Shown: in pieces, positions 48,037 to 62,994 of the stretch | Layout of the letters: every line of letters begins with the position of its first letter | Numbering within the stretch: position 1 is the stretch's first letter | NCBI RefSeq assembly: GCF_000142805.1 | Contig: NC_013082.1 | Coordinates: forward strand, 682,001-746,000 | Reading direction: 5' to 3' | From: Lachancea thermotolerans CBS 6340 | Taxonomy: Eukaryota > Ascomycota > Saccharomycetes > Saccharomycetales > Saccharomycetaceae | DNA length: 64,000 nucleotides | Program-made: the position numbers and the translations under genes | The notes under the pieces: generated by a model | Databases searched by the model: none | What the model saw: only the letters and a program-made list of their open reading frames with translations | Told to the model about the DNA's origin: nothing

Positions 48037-50391
48037 ATGGGAACTTTCTTTGATATTGTCCAAACTCTGAGCGTTCCTGAAATTGAATCGTTAAGTGATG
48101 GTGGGCATTCCGATTTCAGGAAGCCCTCTACAAGGGTGGTAACTACTCAACTGCTAATAGCATTATCCCTAGGCCTGTTCGCTTTACTGTGCTTTTCTCT
48201 CCTCCTGAAGAAGCTCCCAAGGCTGTACGCAAGCCGGATGGGAAGGAATCATGGGTCGTTACCTACATGGGACGAGAACTCACTGTTTTCATGGCTGCCA
48301 GTGTTATACAGGATAACGGACAGCCAAGTGCTTGAGTTTGCTGGCCTCGATGCTTATGTCTTTCTAGGGTTTTTCAAAATGTGCATCAAGCTGCTGGCTA
48401 TCTGCTGCGCCTTTTCCGTGTGCTTGATTTCTCCCATACGACACCATTTCACAGGGAGGTATGATGACGGAAATGATGAAGCGTCTTTCCTCCTAAAAAG
48501 TTCTGTGCAAGATGGCGTAGATGACGGGTCAAACGGAGGTCAGGCTCCCGAGCACGCCGAAGTTTACTTGTGGATGTATGTGATATTCACTAGTTTCTTT
48601 ACACTTGTTGCCCTGAAGCTTTTGATAGAACAAACTAAAAACGTCGTTGTTACCAGACAGTCCTTTTTGGGGAAGCAAAATACTTTGACAGATAGGACAA
48701 TAAGATTGACAGGTATACCAGTTGAGCTAAGGGATCCAGAAGCCCTCAAGGCGAGGATAGAAGAGTTGAAAATCGGAAAAGTTGCGTCTGTTAGCATATG
48801 TCGCGAATGGGGCCCTTTGAACAACTTATTCAATTATAGGAAAAAGGTTCTTCAGAAACTAGAACTCAAGTACAGCGAATGTCCAGAAGCGCTCCGTGAT
48901 CTGGAACACTTCGACGAAAACTATAGGTTGAGAAGCGAAACGTCTCTTTCTTCCGACGAGCAGTTAGGACTGAACCACGATTCAGCGTTTGCTCCTGATG
49001 CTCCTGATTCAAGTCGCATTTATTCTGATATTCAACTTCGCGGTCGCCAAAAGATAAGAACTGGTCTTTTTGGCATCTTTGGTGAGCGCGTCGATGCCAT
49101 TGATTACCTGGAGAAACAACTAAAGTTTATCGACGGGGAGATTATTGAAGCACGCAAAAAGACGTACCCGGCAACGCCCACTGCCTTCGTGACGATGGAC
49201 TCTGTTGCCAACGCACAGATGGCGGCACAGGCAGTCCTTGATCCTCGCGTTCACTTCTTCATGACAAGATTAGCTCCTGCACCACATGATATCAAATGGG
49301 ACAACGTTTGCTTATCACGAAAAGAACGGTTGGTGAAAGTATGGTCAGTAACTATCTTCATCGGAGTTTGCAGCTTGTTTCTGCTTATTCCCGTGTCATA
49401 CCTCGCAACTTTGCTCAACCTCAAAACTCTATCAAAGTTTTGGCCTCAACTTGGTCAGTACTTGAAGAAAAACCATTGGGCACAGACCCTTGTTACAAGC
49501 CTTCTGCCAACGTATCTTTTCACCCTTTTAAACGTTGGAATACCCTATTTTTATGAATTTTTGACGTCGCGTCAAGGGCTCGTCTCATACAGCGAGGAAG
49601 AGACTTCGCTAGTCTCAAAGAACTTCTTTTACATCTTCGTCAATCTGTTTTTGGTGTTCACACTTGCAGGGACTGCTTCAAATTACTGGGGCTATTTGAG
49701 CGATACTACAAAAATAGCGTACCAGCTCGCAACTTCAGTCAAGGAGTTCTCTCTCTTCTACACAGATCTCATAATCCTTCAAGGAGTTGGGATGTTTCCC
49801 TTCAAACTCCTACTAGCTGGCAGTCTCATTGGTTTCCCATTTATTAAAATTAAATGTAAAACTCCGAGACAAGAAAGTGAGATGTTGAGGCCCCCAATTT
49901 TCAATTTTGGATTACAGCTGCCCCAACCCATCTTGATTCTCATAGTTACGCTCATCTACAGTGTGATGAGCACCAAAATTTTGACATCGGGTCTTGCATA
50001 CTTTGTGATTGGGTTTTACGTCTACAAATATCAGTTGGTCTTTGCGACTGACCATCTTCCTCACTCCACTGGAAAAGTGTGGCCCTTGATCTTTAGAAGG
50101 GTGATTTTGGGGCTACTGCTATTCCAACTAACAATGGCAGGAACATTGGCGGGCTTTCAGGGTGGTTGGGTATTATCGTGTTGCTTAGCACCACTTCCTC
50201 TTATTACGCTCAGCTTTTTATGGGACTTCGAGAAAAATTATCTGCCTCTTTCGAACTTCATTGCACTAAGTTCTATCAGGGAACATGAACGTGACAACTC
50301 AACCGTTTCAAGTCCATTTGAAAGTGGCAACTATCAGTACCCATACTTGGTCGCTCCTCTGGAGAGACCTATTGTGAGAAGAGCAGCTTAA
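48037..50391 (+). CDS. CSC1: CSC1, calcium-permeable osmosensitive channel (OSCA/TMEM63 family)
   Basis: A 784-residue membrane protein with an N-terminal group of three membrane segments, a cytosolic domain (about 200-410) and a cluster of about eight C-terminal segments, the layout of CSC1/OSCA/TMEM63 mechanosensitive cation channels. The conserved motifs around [10 protein letters not shown] and [10 protein letters not shown] mark the end of the cytosolic domain. The length is nearly that of S. cerevisiae Csc1 (about 782). The frame includes a TTG just before; the adjacent ATG was taken. It matches YLR241W (also called YLR241W/CSC1) and converges on ARV1 with a 14-bp gap. Confidence 0.93.
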   Translation: MGTFFDIVQTLSVPEIESLSDGGHSDFRKPSTRVVTTQLLIALSLGLFALLCFSLLLKKLPRLYASRMGRNHGSLPTWDENSLFSWLPVLYRITDSQVLEFAGLDAYVFLGFFKMCIKLLAICCAFSVCLISPIRHHFTGRYDDGNDEASFLLKSSVQDGVDDGSNGGQAPEHAEVYLWMYVIFTSFFTLVALKLLIEQTKNVVVTRQSFLGKQNTLTDRTIRLTGIPVELRDPEALKARIEELKIGKVASVSICREWGPLNNLFNYRKKVLQKLELKYSECPEALRDLEHFDENYRLRSETSLSSDEQLGLNHDSAFAPDAPDSSRIYSDIQLRGRQKIRTGLFGIFGERVDAIDYLEKQLKFIDGEIIEARKKTYPATPTAFVTMDSVANAQMAAQAVLDPRVHFFMTRLAPAPHDIKWDNVCLSRKERLVKVWSVTIFIGVCSLFLLIPVSYLATLLNLKTLSKFWPQLGQYLKKNHWAQTLVTSLLPTYLFTLLNVGIPYFYEFLTSRQGLVSYSEEETSLVSKNFFYIFVNLFLVFTLAGTASNYWGYLSDTTKIAYQLATSVKEFSLFYTDLIILQGVGMFPFKLLLAGSLIGFPFIKIKCKTPRQESEMLRPPIFNFGLQLPQPILILIVTLIYSVMSTKILTSGLAYFVIGFYVYKYQLVFATDHLPHSTGKVWPLIFRRVILGLLLFQLTMAGTLAGFQGGWVLSCCLAPLPLITLSFLWDFEKNYLPLSNFIALSSIREHERDNSTVSSPFESGNYQYPYLVAPLERPIVRRAA

Positions 50392-50405
50392 TTAAAAATT
50401 AGATA

Positions 50406-51281
50406 TTATATACGGAGAAGTCGCCGAAGAAGCCTTTTATACTCAACTTCCATGAACTTTCCGCAAAACTGAATATCACCTTCAGTCACTAGCATACAAA
50501 GTAGAGGCCTCACACTGATCCATCGCACTAGGAAGACCACCACATATAAAAAGATAATATTCGAATATGCCAGGTTAGTAACGACTTTAAGCGCTTCGAT
50601 GATATAAGCATTCGAGACCAGCTTTACAATGTTCGTTGAGAGGAGCGTATCATAGGGCCAAATTAACATGAGAAAGGGAAATATTTTCACGCCATAAGAC
50701 AGTAAGATGGTGTATGACACAACATGTTTAGAGTACTTGACTTTGCGTCCCCATTTGAACCATTTCACCAAGAAATAGTGGGTCAAACCACAAAGGAGCA
50801 CAAAATCTGCGACGCAATAGATTGCAAAGCAAAGGTATTGACTCAAAGCGCTCCTTGAAAGGATAAACTCTATCAGTTCATTCGAGTTTGATTGCGCGTA
50901 ATTACGCTCTTCTGACACCCACGTCAGATACACTTCAAAAGCCGTTATGAGTATCCATACACGATTCAGCTTGTCAAATTTCACAAACCAATCGCGCAGG
51001 CGTAGGAGCGTGAGGAGGGAACGCTGCTTCCAAGTCCTCGCAGAGAACTCATGTTTCCTTTCTGGGTACTTAGATAGTTCGAGTTCCAGGGAATTGTACA
51101 CTAAATGCCTGTATGCCCCTGGCTTTAGTAACAAAAGATCGATGAACAATAGAACATTATCAAATTCAACGTATCGATCAACAACTTCCTTACATTTCGC
51201 ACAGTCAGTGAGTCTAATATGATTGTTGGAATATTCAACATAAAGGCAATCGACTTCGCAGCAGCAATTAATGCATATCAT
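50406..51281 (-). CDS. ARV1: ARV1, ER sterol and GPI-lipid homeostasis protein
   Basis: An ER membrane protein needed for sterol distribution and for early GPI-anchor assembly. The 291 residues begin with the Arv1 homology domain: two CxxC pairs (Cys3-Cys6 and Cys27-Cys30, MICINC and CAKC) that bind zinc, followed by VDRYVEFDNVLLFIDLLLLKPGAYRHLVYN. Several hydrophobic segments follow. The frame extends 7 codons upstream but only to a TTG; starting at MICINC gives the usual family N-terminus. S. cerevisiae Arv1 is about 321 residues. It matches YLR242W/C by place. It shares a 149-bp divergent promoter with NUP42. Confidence 0.95.
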   Translation of the reverse strand: MICINCCCEVDCLYVEYSNNHIRLTDCAKCKEVVDRYVEFDNVLLFIDLLLLKPGAYRHLVYNSLELELSKYPERKHEFSARTWKQRSLLTLLRLRDWFVKFDKLNRVWILITAFEVYLTWVSEERNYAQSNSNELIEFILSRSALSQYLCFAIYCVADFVLLCGLTHYFLVKWFKWGRKVKYSKHVVSYTILLSYGVKIFPFLMLIWPYDTLLSTNIVKLVSNAYIIEALKVVTNLAYSNIIFLYVVVFLVRWISVRPLLCMLVTEGDIQFCGKFMEVEYKRLLRRLLRI

Positions 51282-51430
51282 GCCATCGCGGTTTTCAAGC
51301 AAGCTCGTGCGGTTACGTTGTTCAAATTCTTATATATCATTTATTCAATTTTTAAAAGTTCCGTCAAATTTCTTGAGCTCCAAACATCAAGAAGCTTGAC
51401 CTTTACAGAGAGTGAATTGAAAGAGGTAGG

Positions 51431-53029
51431 ATGTCCTTCGAAGGCCGGAACAAAATACCCTGTAAGTACTTTCAGCAGGGTAGATGTAAAAAAGGCAACA
51501 GCTGTAACTTCGCACATGTTTACACCGGGGGAAACAACTACAGCGGCACTTCATCTCCTCAACCGGGCCTTGAAGAAAGATACCGCTCTTTTGTTAGCGC
51601 AACAAGTCTCAACAAGCTCTCAAAAGAAATAGAAGATGATTTCAAGGGTGCTAGCGAGCTGATAATGAAACCTCTCAGCTCTTCCTACAGTTTAGGTAGT
51701 CCTTGTGCCGTAAACTTAATTCAAGGAAGGGATCTATCTCCTGAAGAATCGCGGTTTCTCTGTTATGAAGCCAGGCTCCAAAACAATTTGGCGGCTTACG
51801 AAACGCAAATAAAAGCCCGGGGTGATGATATGCAAAAGTGCCTAGACCTCGTTTCGAAGGATCCTCGAAAAGCGGCGAGGTATCTACAGCTTGCTACCCA
51901 AAAAGTCAAAGAGACGGGATCCTCACAGATGAAAGGCTTCATCGAGCACCCGTTAGACTTAACTGGCCAATCGTACACTCAGGGCACTTCGAAATTATTC
52001 GGAGCCCCAAGTGCTTCATTTGGTGCTAGCGCTTCAACAAGCAACCCCTTTGGGAGCGCAGCAGCGAAACCGAGCCCTTTCGGGCAACCTGCATTTGGCC
52101 AGCAATCTCCGCAAGAAAGTAATGCCTTTGGTATGGCTGCATCTGGGTCTAGTGTCTCAGGTCCTTCAACTGCAGGAGCCTTTGGGCAACCAAAGTTTGG
52201 GACTTCAGCATTCGGTTCTGGAAACTCCGCGTCACCCTTTGGCTCAACGGCTTCAGGCGGAGGCGGATCCTCTGCGTTTGGTGCTCCTTCTTTCGGTTCG
52301 CCCGGTGGATTCTCAAGCGCTTTCGGCAAACCCAGCTTTGGTTCTAATACGGCAACTCAGCCTTCGTCGCTTGCTGCAATAAATGCATCTAGCACCTCTA
52401 ATACCATGGGGTCTCAAACTCCGAGCACACAATTCGGATCTGGGGTTTCTGCATTTGGTAAGCCAGCTTTCGGATCCAACGCTAATGTATCGCCATTCGC
52501 ATCTATTCAAGGTGCACAAGGCAATAAGTCTCCCTTTGGGTCAACGACGGGAACAACATCACAGCCTGCTGCTACGAACGGCGCGTTCGGAGCCCCGGCT
52601 TTCTCAAATCAAAGCAGCACGACTTCCGCAAGCAGCTCCAATTCGTTTAGAAGTACTGCCCAAAACTCGAGCATTGCAAAGCCATTCAACTCTGCAACAC
52701 CGTTCGGAGCCCCGTCTCCGTTCGGCTCGTCTCAGGCGTTCGGAACTAATTCTCCAGCTTTTGGCTCTGCGGGTTTCCAACCCCCTCAATCTAACGCCGG
52801 ATTTGGAGCACCACAAGGGGCAACTGCTGCCAACCAAAACCAAGGCGCGTTTCCTTCACAAAATAGTGGACCAAACAACAATATTTCAACTTTTGTTCAG
52901 GGCCTACCGACTGGAAAGGAGCTGAGGGAGTCTGACTTACCAGCTGAAATTATCGAATACTTCAAATCTGATCACTTTGCGCTAGGAAAAGTCCCAGACA
53001 ACCCCCCACCAGTTACCCTGGTAAGCTGA
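51431..53029 (+). CDS. NUP42: NUP42 (RIP1), FG nucleoporin for mRNA export
   Basis: A cytoplasmic-face nucleoporin that binds Gle1 and promotes Dbp5 action in mRNA export, notably during heat stress. The 532 residues start with a CCCH zinc finger (Cys11, Cys19, Cys25, His29). A helical segment follows to about 190, then a long stretch of FG repeats (many FGxP, AFG and PAFG units, about 195-475). The Gle1-binding end is ESDLPAEIIEYFKSDHFALGKVPDNPPP. It is about 100 residues longer than S. cerevisiae Nup42 (about 430), mainly in the FG region. GTAAGT near the start lies in coding sequence for the zinc finger and is not a splice site. It matches YDR192C. Confidence 0.95.
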   Translation: MSFEGRNKIPCKYFQQGRCKKGNSCNFAHVYTGGNNYSGTSSPQPGLEERYRSFVSATSLNKLSKEIEDDFKGASELIMKPLSSSYSLGSPCAVNLIQGRDLSPEESRFLCYEARLQNNLAAYETQIKARGDDMQKCLDLVSKDPRKAARYLQLATQKVKETGSSQMKGFIEHPLDLTGQSYTQGTSKLFGAPSASFGASASTSNPFGSAAAKPSPFGQPAFGQQSPQESNAFGMAASGSSVSGPSTAGAFGQPKFGTSAFGSGNSASPFGSTASGGGGSSAFGAPSFGSPGGFSSAFGKPSFGSNTATQPSSLAAINASSTSNTMGSQTPSTQFGSGVSAFGKPAFGSNANVSPFASIQGAQGNKSPFGSTTGTTSQPAATNGAFGAPAFSNQSSTTSASSSNSFRSTAQNSSIAKPFNSATPFGAPSPFGSSQAFGTNSPAFGSAGFQPPQSNAGFGAPQGATAANQNQGAFPSQNSGPNNNISTFVQGLPTGKELRESDLPAEIIEYFKSDHFALGKVPDNPPPVTLVS

Positions 53030-53357
53030 TTTCCTGTTACGATGGTAGTTCAGCTGTCGCAATAGAGTCGCGCCAGCATGTCCTAAAGCTGACATAGAGC
53101 AGTGAATGACACACCAAAGAAAAGCTGGGAAAACCACACTACCGAGCATAACTAAACGAACATCATAATAGCCTACAACTCAAGCTTAGAACGAAGATCA
53201 GGCTCCCACTACCTAGGCGAGAGAGGACCTGCCTAGAACTCGTGAATAGTGATGTTTCTACGAGCTTTTGCTGAAAATTAATCTTTTCGAAGCTCATCTG
53301 AAGCTCATCGGCTCTTCGTCAAGCCCAACACCATCCGTAATCAAATAAGAAGAGACA
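53030..53357. promoter_or_regulatory. NUP42-GPN3 tandem spacer
   Basis: 328 bp with the NUP42 3' end and the GPN3 promoter. I see no specific motif. Confidence 0.5.
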
Positions 53358-54173
53358 ATGTCAAGGGTTGGAGTTCTGGTTTTGGGACCCGCTGGTGCAG
53401 GAAAAAGTACTTTTTGCAACTCTATCATTTCTCATATGCAGACGGTTGGTCGCAGGGCTCACATAGTGAATTTGGACCCTGCGGCAGAAGCTAGTGAGTA
53501 CGAATTCACCGTGGACATCCGTGACCTAATTTCTCTTGAAGATGTGATGGAAGAACTCCATCTTGGTCCTAATGGGTCGTTGATTTACTGCTTCGAATAT
53601 CTGCTCAATAATCTCGACTGGCTAGAAGAGGAGATTGGCGACTACAATGATGAGTATCTGATTTTCGACTGCCCAGGCCAAATAGAACTTTACACACACA
53701 TCCCTGTTTTACCTACGATAGCAAGGCACCTCCAGACTCAAATGGGCTTTAGCCTGTGTGCCACTTATCTACTGGAAGCACCATTCGTCATAGACTCTTC
53801 CAAGTTTTTTAGTGGCGCACTAAGCGCCATGTCGGCAATGATCCTTTTGGAGCTTCCACATATAAACATTCTCAGCAAGCTCGACCAGATTAAAGATGAA
53901 TATAGCAAAAAGAAATTGAAAAGATACTTGAATCCCGACCCAACGTTGCTTCTGGACTCGAGCAATGAAACACTGAATCCTCGTTTCCAGAAATTGAACA
54001 AGACGATTGCAAACCTTGTGGATGATTTCGGCATGGTTCAGTTCTTGCCTTTGGAAGCCAAAAACCCCGAGAGCGTCTCCAACATCCTGAGCTACATAGA
54101 CGACGTTACACAGTGGGCCGAAGGTCAGGAGCCAAAGGAGCCGAACGATCAGATAGAGTTGGAAGACATGTAA
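53358..54173 (+). CDS. GPN3: GPN3, GPN-loop GTPase for RNA polymerase II assembly
   Basis: One of three GPN-loop GTPases (Npa3/Gpn2/Gpn3) needed for assembly and nuclear import of RNA polymerase II and for sister chromatid cohesion. The 271 residues show the P-loop GPAGAGKS (10-17), the family-defining Gly-Pro-Asn insertion (70-72, HLGPNGS), [12 protein letters not shown] (Walker B region) and an acidic C-terminus. The length equals S. cerevisiae Gpn3 (about 272). It matches YLR243W. It converges on HST4 with a 44-bp gap. Confidence 0.96.
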   Translation: MSRVGVLVLGPAGAGKSTFCNSIISHMQTVGRRAHIVNLDPAAEASEYEFTVDIRDLISLEDVMEELHLGPNGSLIYCFEYLLNNLDWLEEEIGDYNDEYLIFDCPGQIELYTHIPVLPTIARHLQTQMGFSLCATYLLEAPFVIDSSKFFSGALSAMSAMILLELPHINILSKLDQIKDEYSKKKLKRYLNPDPTLLLDSSNETLNPRFQKLNKTIANLVDDFGMVQFLPLEAKNPESVSNILSYIDDVTQWAEGQEPKEPNDQIELEDM

Positions 54174-54217
54174 ATGCATACATATATGTTTGAAATAATT
54201 GCACGCAAGCATGTAAA

Positions 54218-55393
54218 TTATTTTGAAAGGGCGCCCGAAGCGTCGAACAATGAGGTAACTTTTTGGCAGTCGCCAACGACTATTAGGTCAATGAACCCTA
54301 AAAAGTCCTCAATACTCTTGGTAGGGAGTTCAGTATTCAACCAAAGGACTATGCCCTTTGACTGATGAACTTGACGTGCAAACTGCTTGCACATCGCCCT
54401 TACTCCTGGAATTTTAAGTGTTGTGCCAACTATGATCAAGCAATCGGGCCTGCCCTTGAGATCTTTAGACACAACGTCTCCTATACTTTCACCCTCTGGA
54501 TGAACTTCGTTGTATAAAACAATTCGTGGTCTTAGCTTTCCTACGCCCTGCGATCGCATACCAGCTACTTCTCGCACAGCCTCAAACTCCGTACATTGCG
54601 GGCAAAGCGGGAAAACTTCACGGCCTGTCTGTTCTTCTTGTGCTTTGAAAAGGGAGGGGTTCATGTCGTATATTTTAGAACATTTGTTGCAAAACATGTG
54701 CTTGATGCTTCCATGAAGTTGAATAGTATTAGGAAAAGGCTTCTCCAACGGTACCTGAGTCTGCAAGTGCGACGTCCCATCTTCGATACCATCAATGTTT
54801 TGCGTGTAAAGCCTGGTGAGGCGGCCCTCCTTGGCAACAGTGTTAGCCAGGCGGTGAAACTCGGTCGGGCGTGTTTCCTGGCACCTTGCATGCATATTGG
54901 TTATCATTCTGTTAAACTTTTGTCCAACTTCAACACTCGAGTAAACGCTGTTGAAGTCGAAGAGCTCTTTACCGGATGCCACGCCCTCATCTCGAAGCGT
55001 TGAGAAAAGGCCTCCGCTAGAACGAAAGTCGGGGATTCCCGCTGCGACAGAAACGCCCGCGCCTGCCACCATGACTACACGCCTGCTGTGCTCGAAAGCA
55101 TACCTCAAGAACTTGGCGTCTTTTTCATTGCATTTTCCTCTTCTACAACCCTCTATGTACTGCTCAATGTCAAACACTGTGTTTTTCTCTGGACGGTACC
55201 TCAACGGTGGTTTCCGGGCCTTGGAACTCAGCTTTTTGAGCTCTGGAAACAACTTCCGCGGAGTAACCAAAATTTCCTCGCGATTGTCAGATGCCGATGG
55301 CTTTTGTACCGTTGAGGGCGGTGTGAGCGGAAGCATGGTGTTGGCACGCTGCCCTTTCTCTGGGAATGATCCTTGTTTCATTCCCTCGTGCAT
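54218..55393 (-). CDS. HST4: HST4, sirtuin-family NAD-dependent deacetylase
   Basis: A nuclear sirtuin that with Hst3 removes H3-Lys56 acetylation, guarding genome stability; it also responds to metabolic state. The 391 residues (from the first ATG) carry GAGVSVAAGIPDFRSS (from about 111; NAD binding), TQNID, LHGS with the catalytic His, a zinc site CNKC...CPQC, and IIVGTTLKIPG. The N-terminal LPLTPPSTVQKP and the block GVGKLRPRIVLYNEVHPEG fit Hst4 better than Hst3. The position agrees (YDR191W). The open frame extends 16 codons more from a TTG; a second Met four residues in (MKQG) is an alternative start. Confidence 0.94.
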   Translation of the reverse strand: MHEGMKQGSFPEKGQRANTMLPLTPPSTVQKPSASDNREEILVTPRKLFPELKKLSSKARKPPLRYRPEKNTVFDIEQYIEGCRRGKCNEKDAKFLRYAFEHSRRVVMVAGAGVSVAAGIPDFRSSGGLFSTLRDEGVASGKELFDFNSVYSSVEVGQKFNRMITNMHARCQETRPTEFHRLANTVAKEGRLTRLYTQNIDGIEDGTSHLQTQVPLEKPFPNTIQLHGSIKHMFCNKCSKIYDMNPSLFKAQEEQTGREVFPLCPQCTEFEAVREVAGMRSQGVGKLRPRIVLYNEVHPEGESIGDVVSKDLKGRPDCLIIVGTTLKIPGVRAMCKQFARQVHQSKGIVLWLNTELPTKSIEDFLGFIDLIVVGDCQKVTSLFDASGALSK

Positions 55394-59025
<3,632 letters not shown>

Positions 59026-59153
59026 AAGTAGAAAAGCAAGTACATTTAGCATAAATTAACTACGCGAAAACATTTATCAGCACCACAAGCAAAAATTACA
59101 ATAGCTCACTGAACTTGGTATGCTATAGACGTAACTAATTAACCCTTTCCGTC

Positions 59154-61152
59154 CTAGCCCAGAGAAGAGATTTCCTTCAGGAAATCCGTGGGGGTCGAAA
59201 TAGAAGTGCTACCATAAATGACGCTCTTAATGTTAGATTGCTGAGAATGAGCCCATTCCTGTAGGTTTTGATATTCTAGATAGTTTCCTCCCCCTATGAC
59301 AAAGACGGTCGATTTGTTGTAAGATTGTCTCTTCGGCTTTTTGCTATGCGAACCTCTGATTACCTTGGGATCGAAGTACAAGTAGTTGTCTGTTGTCTCG
59401 AGGTTCTTTTGGGAGCTGTTCAATGGATCCATTATCGCTTCTACCACATTAGTGATTGGTATGGTTTTCTTTTCGGGCAAAAAGTTCTTTATTCCAGAAA
59501 TGAGAGAGCCAACACCGCCTTGAATTTTACCCTCAGTGAGCCCATATAGTTTGCTTGAAAGGCCAGAAAGAAGAACTGACGAGTTGGTGCCATAAGTCTG
59601 GTTCTTTCCATCAGAATTAGCGCTCTCCAACGACTTGTTTTGTAACGACATAGCAGACAGCTTCATGAGTCCCTTAGACTTGTATATGTAGCGCAAAGGG
59701 CTTATGTCGTATTCCTGCTTCTCAAAGTACTTCTCCACTTCCTTCACAAAGCTGTCAGGAATTTCAGTGCTTGAGGTCAGGTATAGGATGATGAAGGTTC
59801 TCAGCTTGTCCTCTAAATTCGTGCTCTTACCGTCTTTAAGGGTTTCAAGAAACCTTTGACGAGTTTTGGGTGAGTCTTGACCTTGCTCAATCTCAAAGAA
59901 GGCATCGAGCCCTTTTTGCTCAAGCTGGGACAGTAAAGCAGCTAATACGGACATATGTGTGTCAATAACAGCTTTCCTTGATGTTAGTTCCGGAAGCTTG
60001 CTAACTGCTTCTTGAATGTTGAGTGTATCATTGTTAGAGCTTGGGTCTAATTCACTCAGCTCACTCACACCGGTCTTTCTCGTAATTTCTTCTGCTTGGG
60101 CCTTGTAAGCCGCTAGAGCGGCTTCGACATTTTCAACAGCATCCGGGAAAGGTAAGTGAGCATTTTCAGACCAGAAGAAGTCTCTAGGATCAATATCCAT
60201 TTTTTTCGCTATTTCATGACCTTCGCTGTCCTTTGTTGGGATTGTAATTGTGTTCCTGGCCAATTTGAAGACATCAAAAACTAAACTCTGGTATATCCAC
60301 GAGTGAGCAAACATTGAAGCTAGGTCAATGTTTCTGTCCAAAATTATCAGAACAAAGCGTTCTAAAGAATTGATGCCTAAGTCGGGATTTGATCTAGTGT
60401 TGATAACGTAGTCGCGCAATTTGCTTTCTAGTTTTTGGGCCACCAATTCTGCAGGGCCACCTTTGGGTGCGCGAATAATAGGGATGGATCCAACTGTCAT
60501 GACAGCATCGTAAAGGCCATTTGCCACCTGGTCACAAAGATTGTTAATGGCGTTTTCACCTGTGTTTGGGTCGTTTAACTGGCGAAATACGGAAGGAATT
60601 TCTAGGGAAAAGAGCTCTGGCTCTGTAACCACAAACTCGGTATATTGGTCATACACTTGCTTGATCTTGTCTGACTTGCCAGTTAAAGAGACTTGTTGGG
60701 CAAGGTGTTCTAAAAGCTCGCGACTGAGTACTGAAGTAAAGTTGATGTAAAAATCGGAGTATTTGTCTTCATTCAAGTCTTGCACTATAGCTTCAACATT
60801 CTCTTTTGTTGGCTGCACAAAGTATACCACGGGGACATCAGGGAGCGGAGATCTCTTCTGCTGAATTAGACTGTGAACGGTCACCCCCGACTTTAGAAGG
60901 TCGTTCACTCTCAAAATTGAAGAGACAATTGCAGTACTTTTGGTGTCAAGCACTAGAATTTTCCAAATAACCTCCTGTCCATCCAAACCTGATGTGAGAT
61001 CGGTTGTTGATGTGTCTTGGTTGAACATTAGCATTCTTTCGATAGAGGCTATTTAAAGAGCGTTAGTATTCAATTGAAGGAGAGATAGAAGAAAATCATC
61101 GAAACATACCAATTTGCCTATCTCTGAGGCTCATGACATCGGACGAAGCCAT
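59154..61152 (-). CDS. SLY1: SLY1, SM protein for ER-Golgi SNARE fusion, with one intron
   Basis: Sly1 binds the syntaxin Sed5 and drives ER-Golgi vesicle fusion. The coding sequence is spliced: exon 1 61110-61152, exon 2 59154-61048, giving 645 residues (S. cerevisiae about 666). Without splicing the frame would begin MLMFNQ and lose about 20 conserved residues. With it, the protein begins MASSDVMSLRDRQIASIERM, which matches the Sly1 N-terminus (SLRDxQI). The rest is an ordinary Sec1/Munc18 fold (QEVIWKILVLDTKSTAIVSS, LVLILDRNIDLASM-type block, GGGNYLEYQNLQEW near the end). S. cerevisiae SLY1 (YDR189W) has no intron, as far as I know. Confidence 0.95.
61049..61109 (-). other. Spliceosomal intron in SLY1 (61 nt)
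   Basis: It begins GTATGT, contains the perfect branch sequence TACTAAC (61062-61068 on the minus strand) and ends AATAG. The branch A is only 14 nt from the 3' splice site. It interrupts codon 15 after its first base (ATT G / CC), restoring Ile-Ala. It is placed very near the start codon, as most introns of these yeasts are. Confidence 0.93.
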
Positions 61153-61359
61153 TATTGAGCTGTTCTTCTGATCGTGTTTTCAGGTGCTTTCTAGTCCTTA
61201 AACTAGAACACAACACGGTAACATGTTCTAACGAACAAGTACGTCAGACATGACCAAGACTTTGGGCTACAGATTCGGCATACCCATCACTTATTTTGAG
61301 CTGCCGGAAATGAGCGACATTCTTGTTGGATATGTACAAAGTATTACACCATGCTAAAC

Positions 61360-62994
61360 TTATTGCGGTGGGCCTTCTTTCAAAGTAGATCTACCAGCCC
61401 TCAAAAGTTCGTCGCAGAGCAACAGATTGCTAGCGATACCTGTGGAACCTGTTATAGCGTTTCTAATGACGCGGTAAGAGTCCCAAATGCCTTCGATGGT
61501 AGGGTCGCAGCTATCTCCTACGTTGAGGTCAACACCCACAATCCTTCCTTCTTCTTCCTCAAGCTCATCTTGGCATGTAGCCAGTACGTCGAGTGCATCG
61601 TAGCCCGAGTTTTTAATTAGTGTCTTGGGAACCACTAGTAGAGCTTCTGCAAATGCCTGGATCCCGGCTTTCTTCTTACCTTTTGCACCCAGCTTGTTTC
61701 CGTTGATATTCCTTAGATGATTTGATGCAGCCAGATAGAAAGCTCCGGCGCCCGGAACGACAGATTTGTCTTTTAGCACGTTGGCAACAGCACGGAGACC
61801 ATCTCTTACCGCATCTTTAGTCTGAGCCAAGGCGTGATAAGTGGCGCCCTTAATTAGAATAGTGCAAGACTTGGGGTCTCTGTTTTCTGTAACATATGTG
61901 AACTTTTCTTCTCCGATTGTCTCCTGATACACAAGACCAGAGAACCCCAAAACGGAGGGTGATAGGTCATCGACCGAATTTTGGGCTTCACCACCAGTAA
62001 CCAGTTGAAGCCTTTCCATATTACGTCTCTTGGCTCTTCTCAAGGCCAAGATGCCGTGCTTGGCAAGTATGTCTAGAGACATTGGGTCAATGCCCTTCTG
62101 GTTAATGATAACGAACCCTCTCTTTGAATCGAGACCACACACCTCGTTTTTGAGATCTATAATTTTCTTCACCTTCTCATCGACAAATTTCCTCTCACTA
62201 GCCGCGAGCTTATCCCTTTGATCAGCCGAACTGTAGAAGAAGCCCGAGTTCACTTCAGTCTTCTCATACTCCAATGAAACGTTCAGAATTAGAATATGGG
62301 CGTTTTCAACCCTAGTAGGCATGTCTGGGTGTCTGCCACCGTGGTCAAGCACCAGACCCCTGATAAAAGATGTATCTTTGGCAGAAAGGTGCTGCATTTG
62401 CATGATCTCAACCATGTGCAGATCCAGGGAACGACTGTCCGCGTTTTTGACGCTCAGTACAGCATCAGTAACAATTGGGGTTAGCACTTCCGCTAGTTCT
62501 GGCGCCACTTTGGTTGACAGTGAGCTTCTAGCCACTTGCAGGAGAAACTCACGGTCCATGTCCTCTTCAGCTGGCTTATCGATCTTGTAACTGTTAAGAA
62601 ACTCCATAGTCTCGCGACGCGCAATCTCAAAACCATCGGTGATCATGCGAGGGTGCACGCCTTCTTGAACAAGGCGGTGCGCCTGTTTCAGAAGCTCGCC
62701 CACAAGGCATACCACGGTTGTGGTTCCGTCGCCGGTGATTTCATCCTGCGCAGCCGCGGCTCTAGCGATCATAACAGCAGTTGGCGATTGGATCTGCATC
62801 TCCGTCAGCAGCACTTTTCCGTCCTTGGTAAGCTTGATGTTCCCGGCGCTGTCGACCAGCATTTTTAAAGTTCCCTTAGGGCCCAAGTTGGTTTCCAATA
62901 CCGATTGCAACCCTTCCGCTGATGTGACATTCACTTTCAAAGCAGCATCTCTTCTCAGAGATTCAGCCTTGGGATTGAGTAATTGTAAAGACAT
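61360..62994 (-). CDS. CCT6: CCT6, chaperonin CCT subunit zeta
   Basis: The zeta subunit of the eight-membered cytosolic chaperonin, partner of Tcp1 whose gene starts this window. The 544 residues begin [22 protein letters not shown], the family start. They carry LGPKG (37-41), GDGTTT (88-93) and, in the C-terminal half, VVPGAGAFY and [23 protein letters not shown]. The frame continues 11 codons upstream from a GTG; the ATG was taken. S. cerevisiae Cct6 is about 546 residues. It matches YDR188W. Confidence 0.97.
   Translation of the reverse strand: MSLQLLNPKAESLRRDAALKVNVTSAEGLQSVLETNLGPKGTLKMLVDSAGNIKLTKDGKVLLTEMQIQSPTAVMIARAAAAQDEITGDGTTTVVCLVGELLKQAHRLVQEGVHPRMITDGFEIARRETMEFLNSYKIDKPAEEDMDREFLLQVARSSLSTKVAPELAEVLTPIVTDAVLSVKNADSRSLDLHMVEIMQMQHLSAKDTSFIRGLVLDHGGRHPDMPTRVENAHILILNVSLEYEKTEVNSGFFYSSADQRDKLAASERKFVDEKVKKIIDLKNEVCGLDSKRGFVIINQKGIDPMSLDILAKHGILALRRAKRRNMERLQLVTGGEAQNSVDDLSPSVLGFSGLVYQETIGEEKFTYVTENRDPKSCTILIKGATYHALAQTKDAVRDGLRAVANVLKDKSVVPGAGAFYLAASNHLRNINGNKLGAKGKKKAGIQAFAEALLVVPKTLIKNSGYDALDVLATCQDELEEEEGRIVGVDLNVGDSCDPTIEGIWDSYRVIRNAITGSTGIASNLLLCDELLRAGRSTLKEGPPQ

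Noticed and set aside
50566-50590. TACTAAC on the minus strand near 50570
   Set aside because: It lies inside the uninterrupted ARV1 frame (VTNLAYS), without flanking splice sites.
51461-51490. GTAAGT...TTTCAG in the NUP42 5' end as a possible intron
   Set aside because: The sequence encodes the conserved CCCH zinc finger (CKYFQQGRC) in frame, and there is no branch site.
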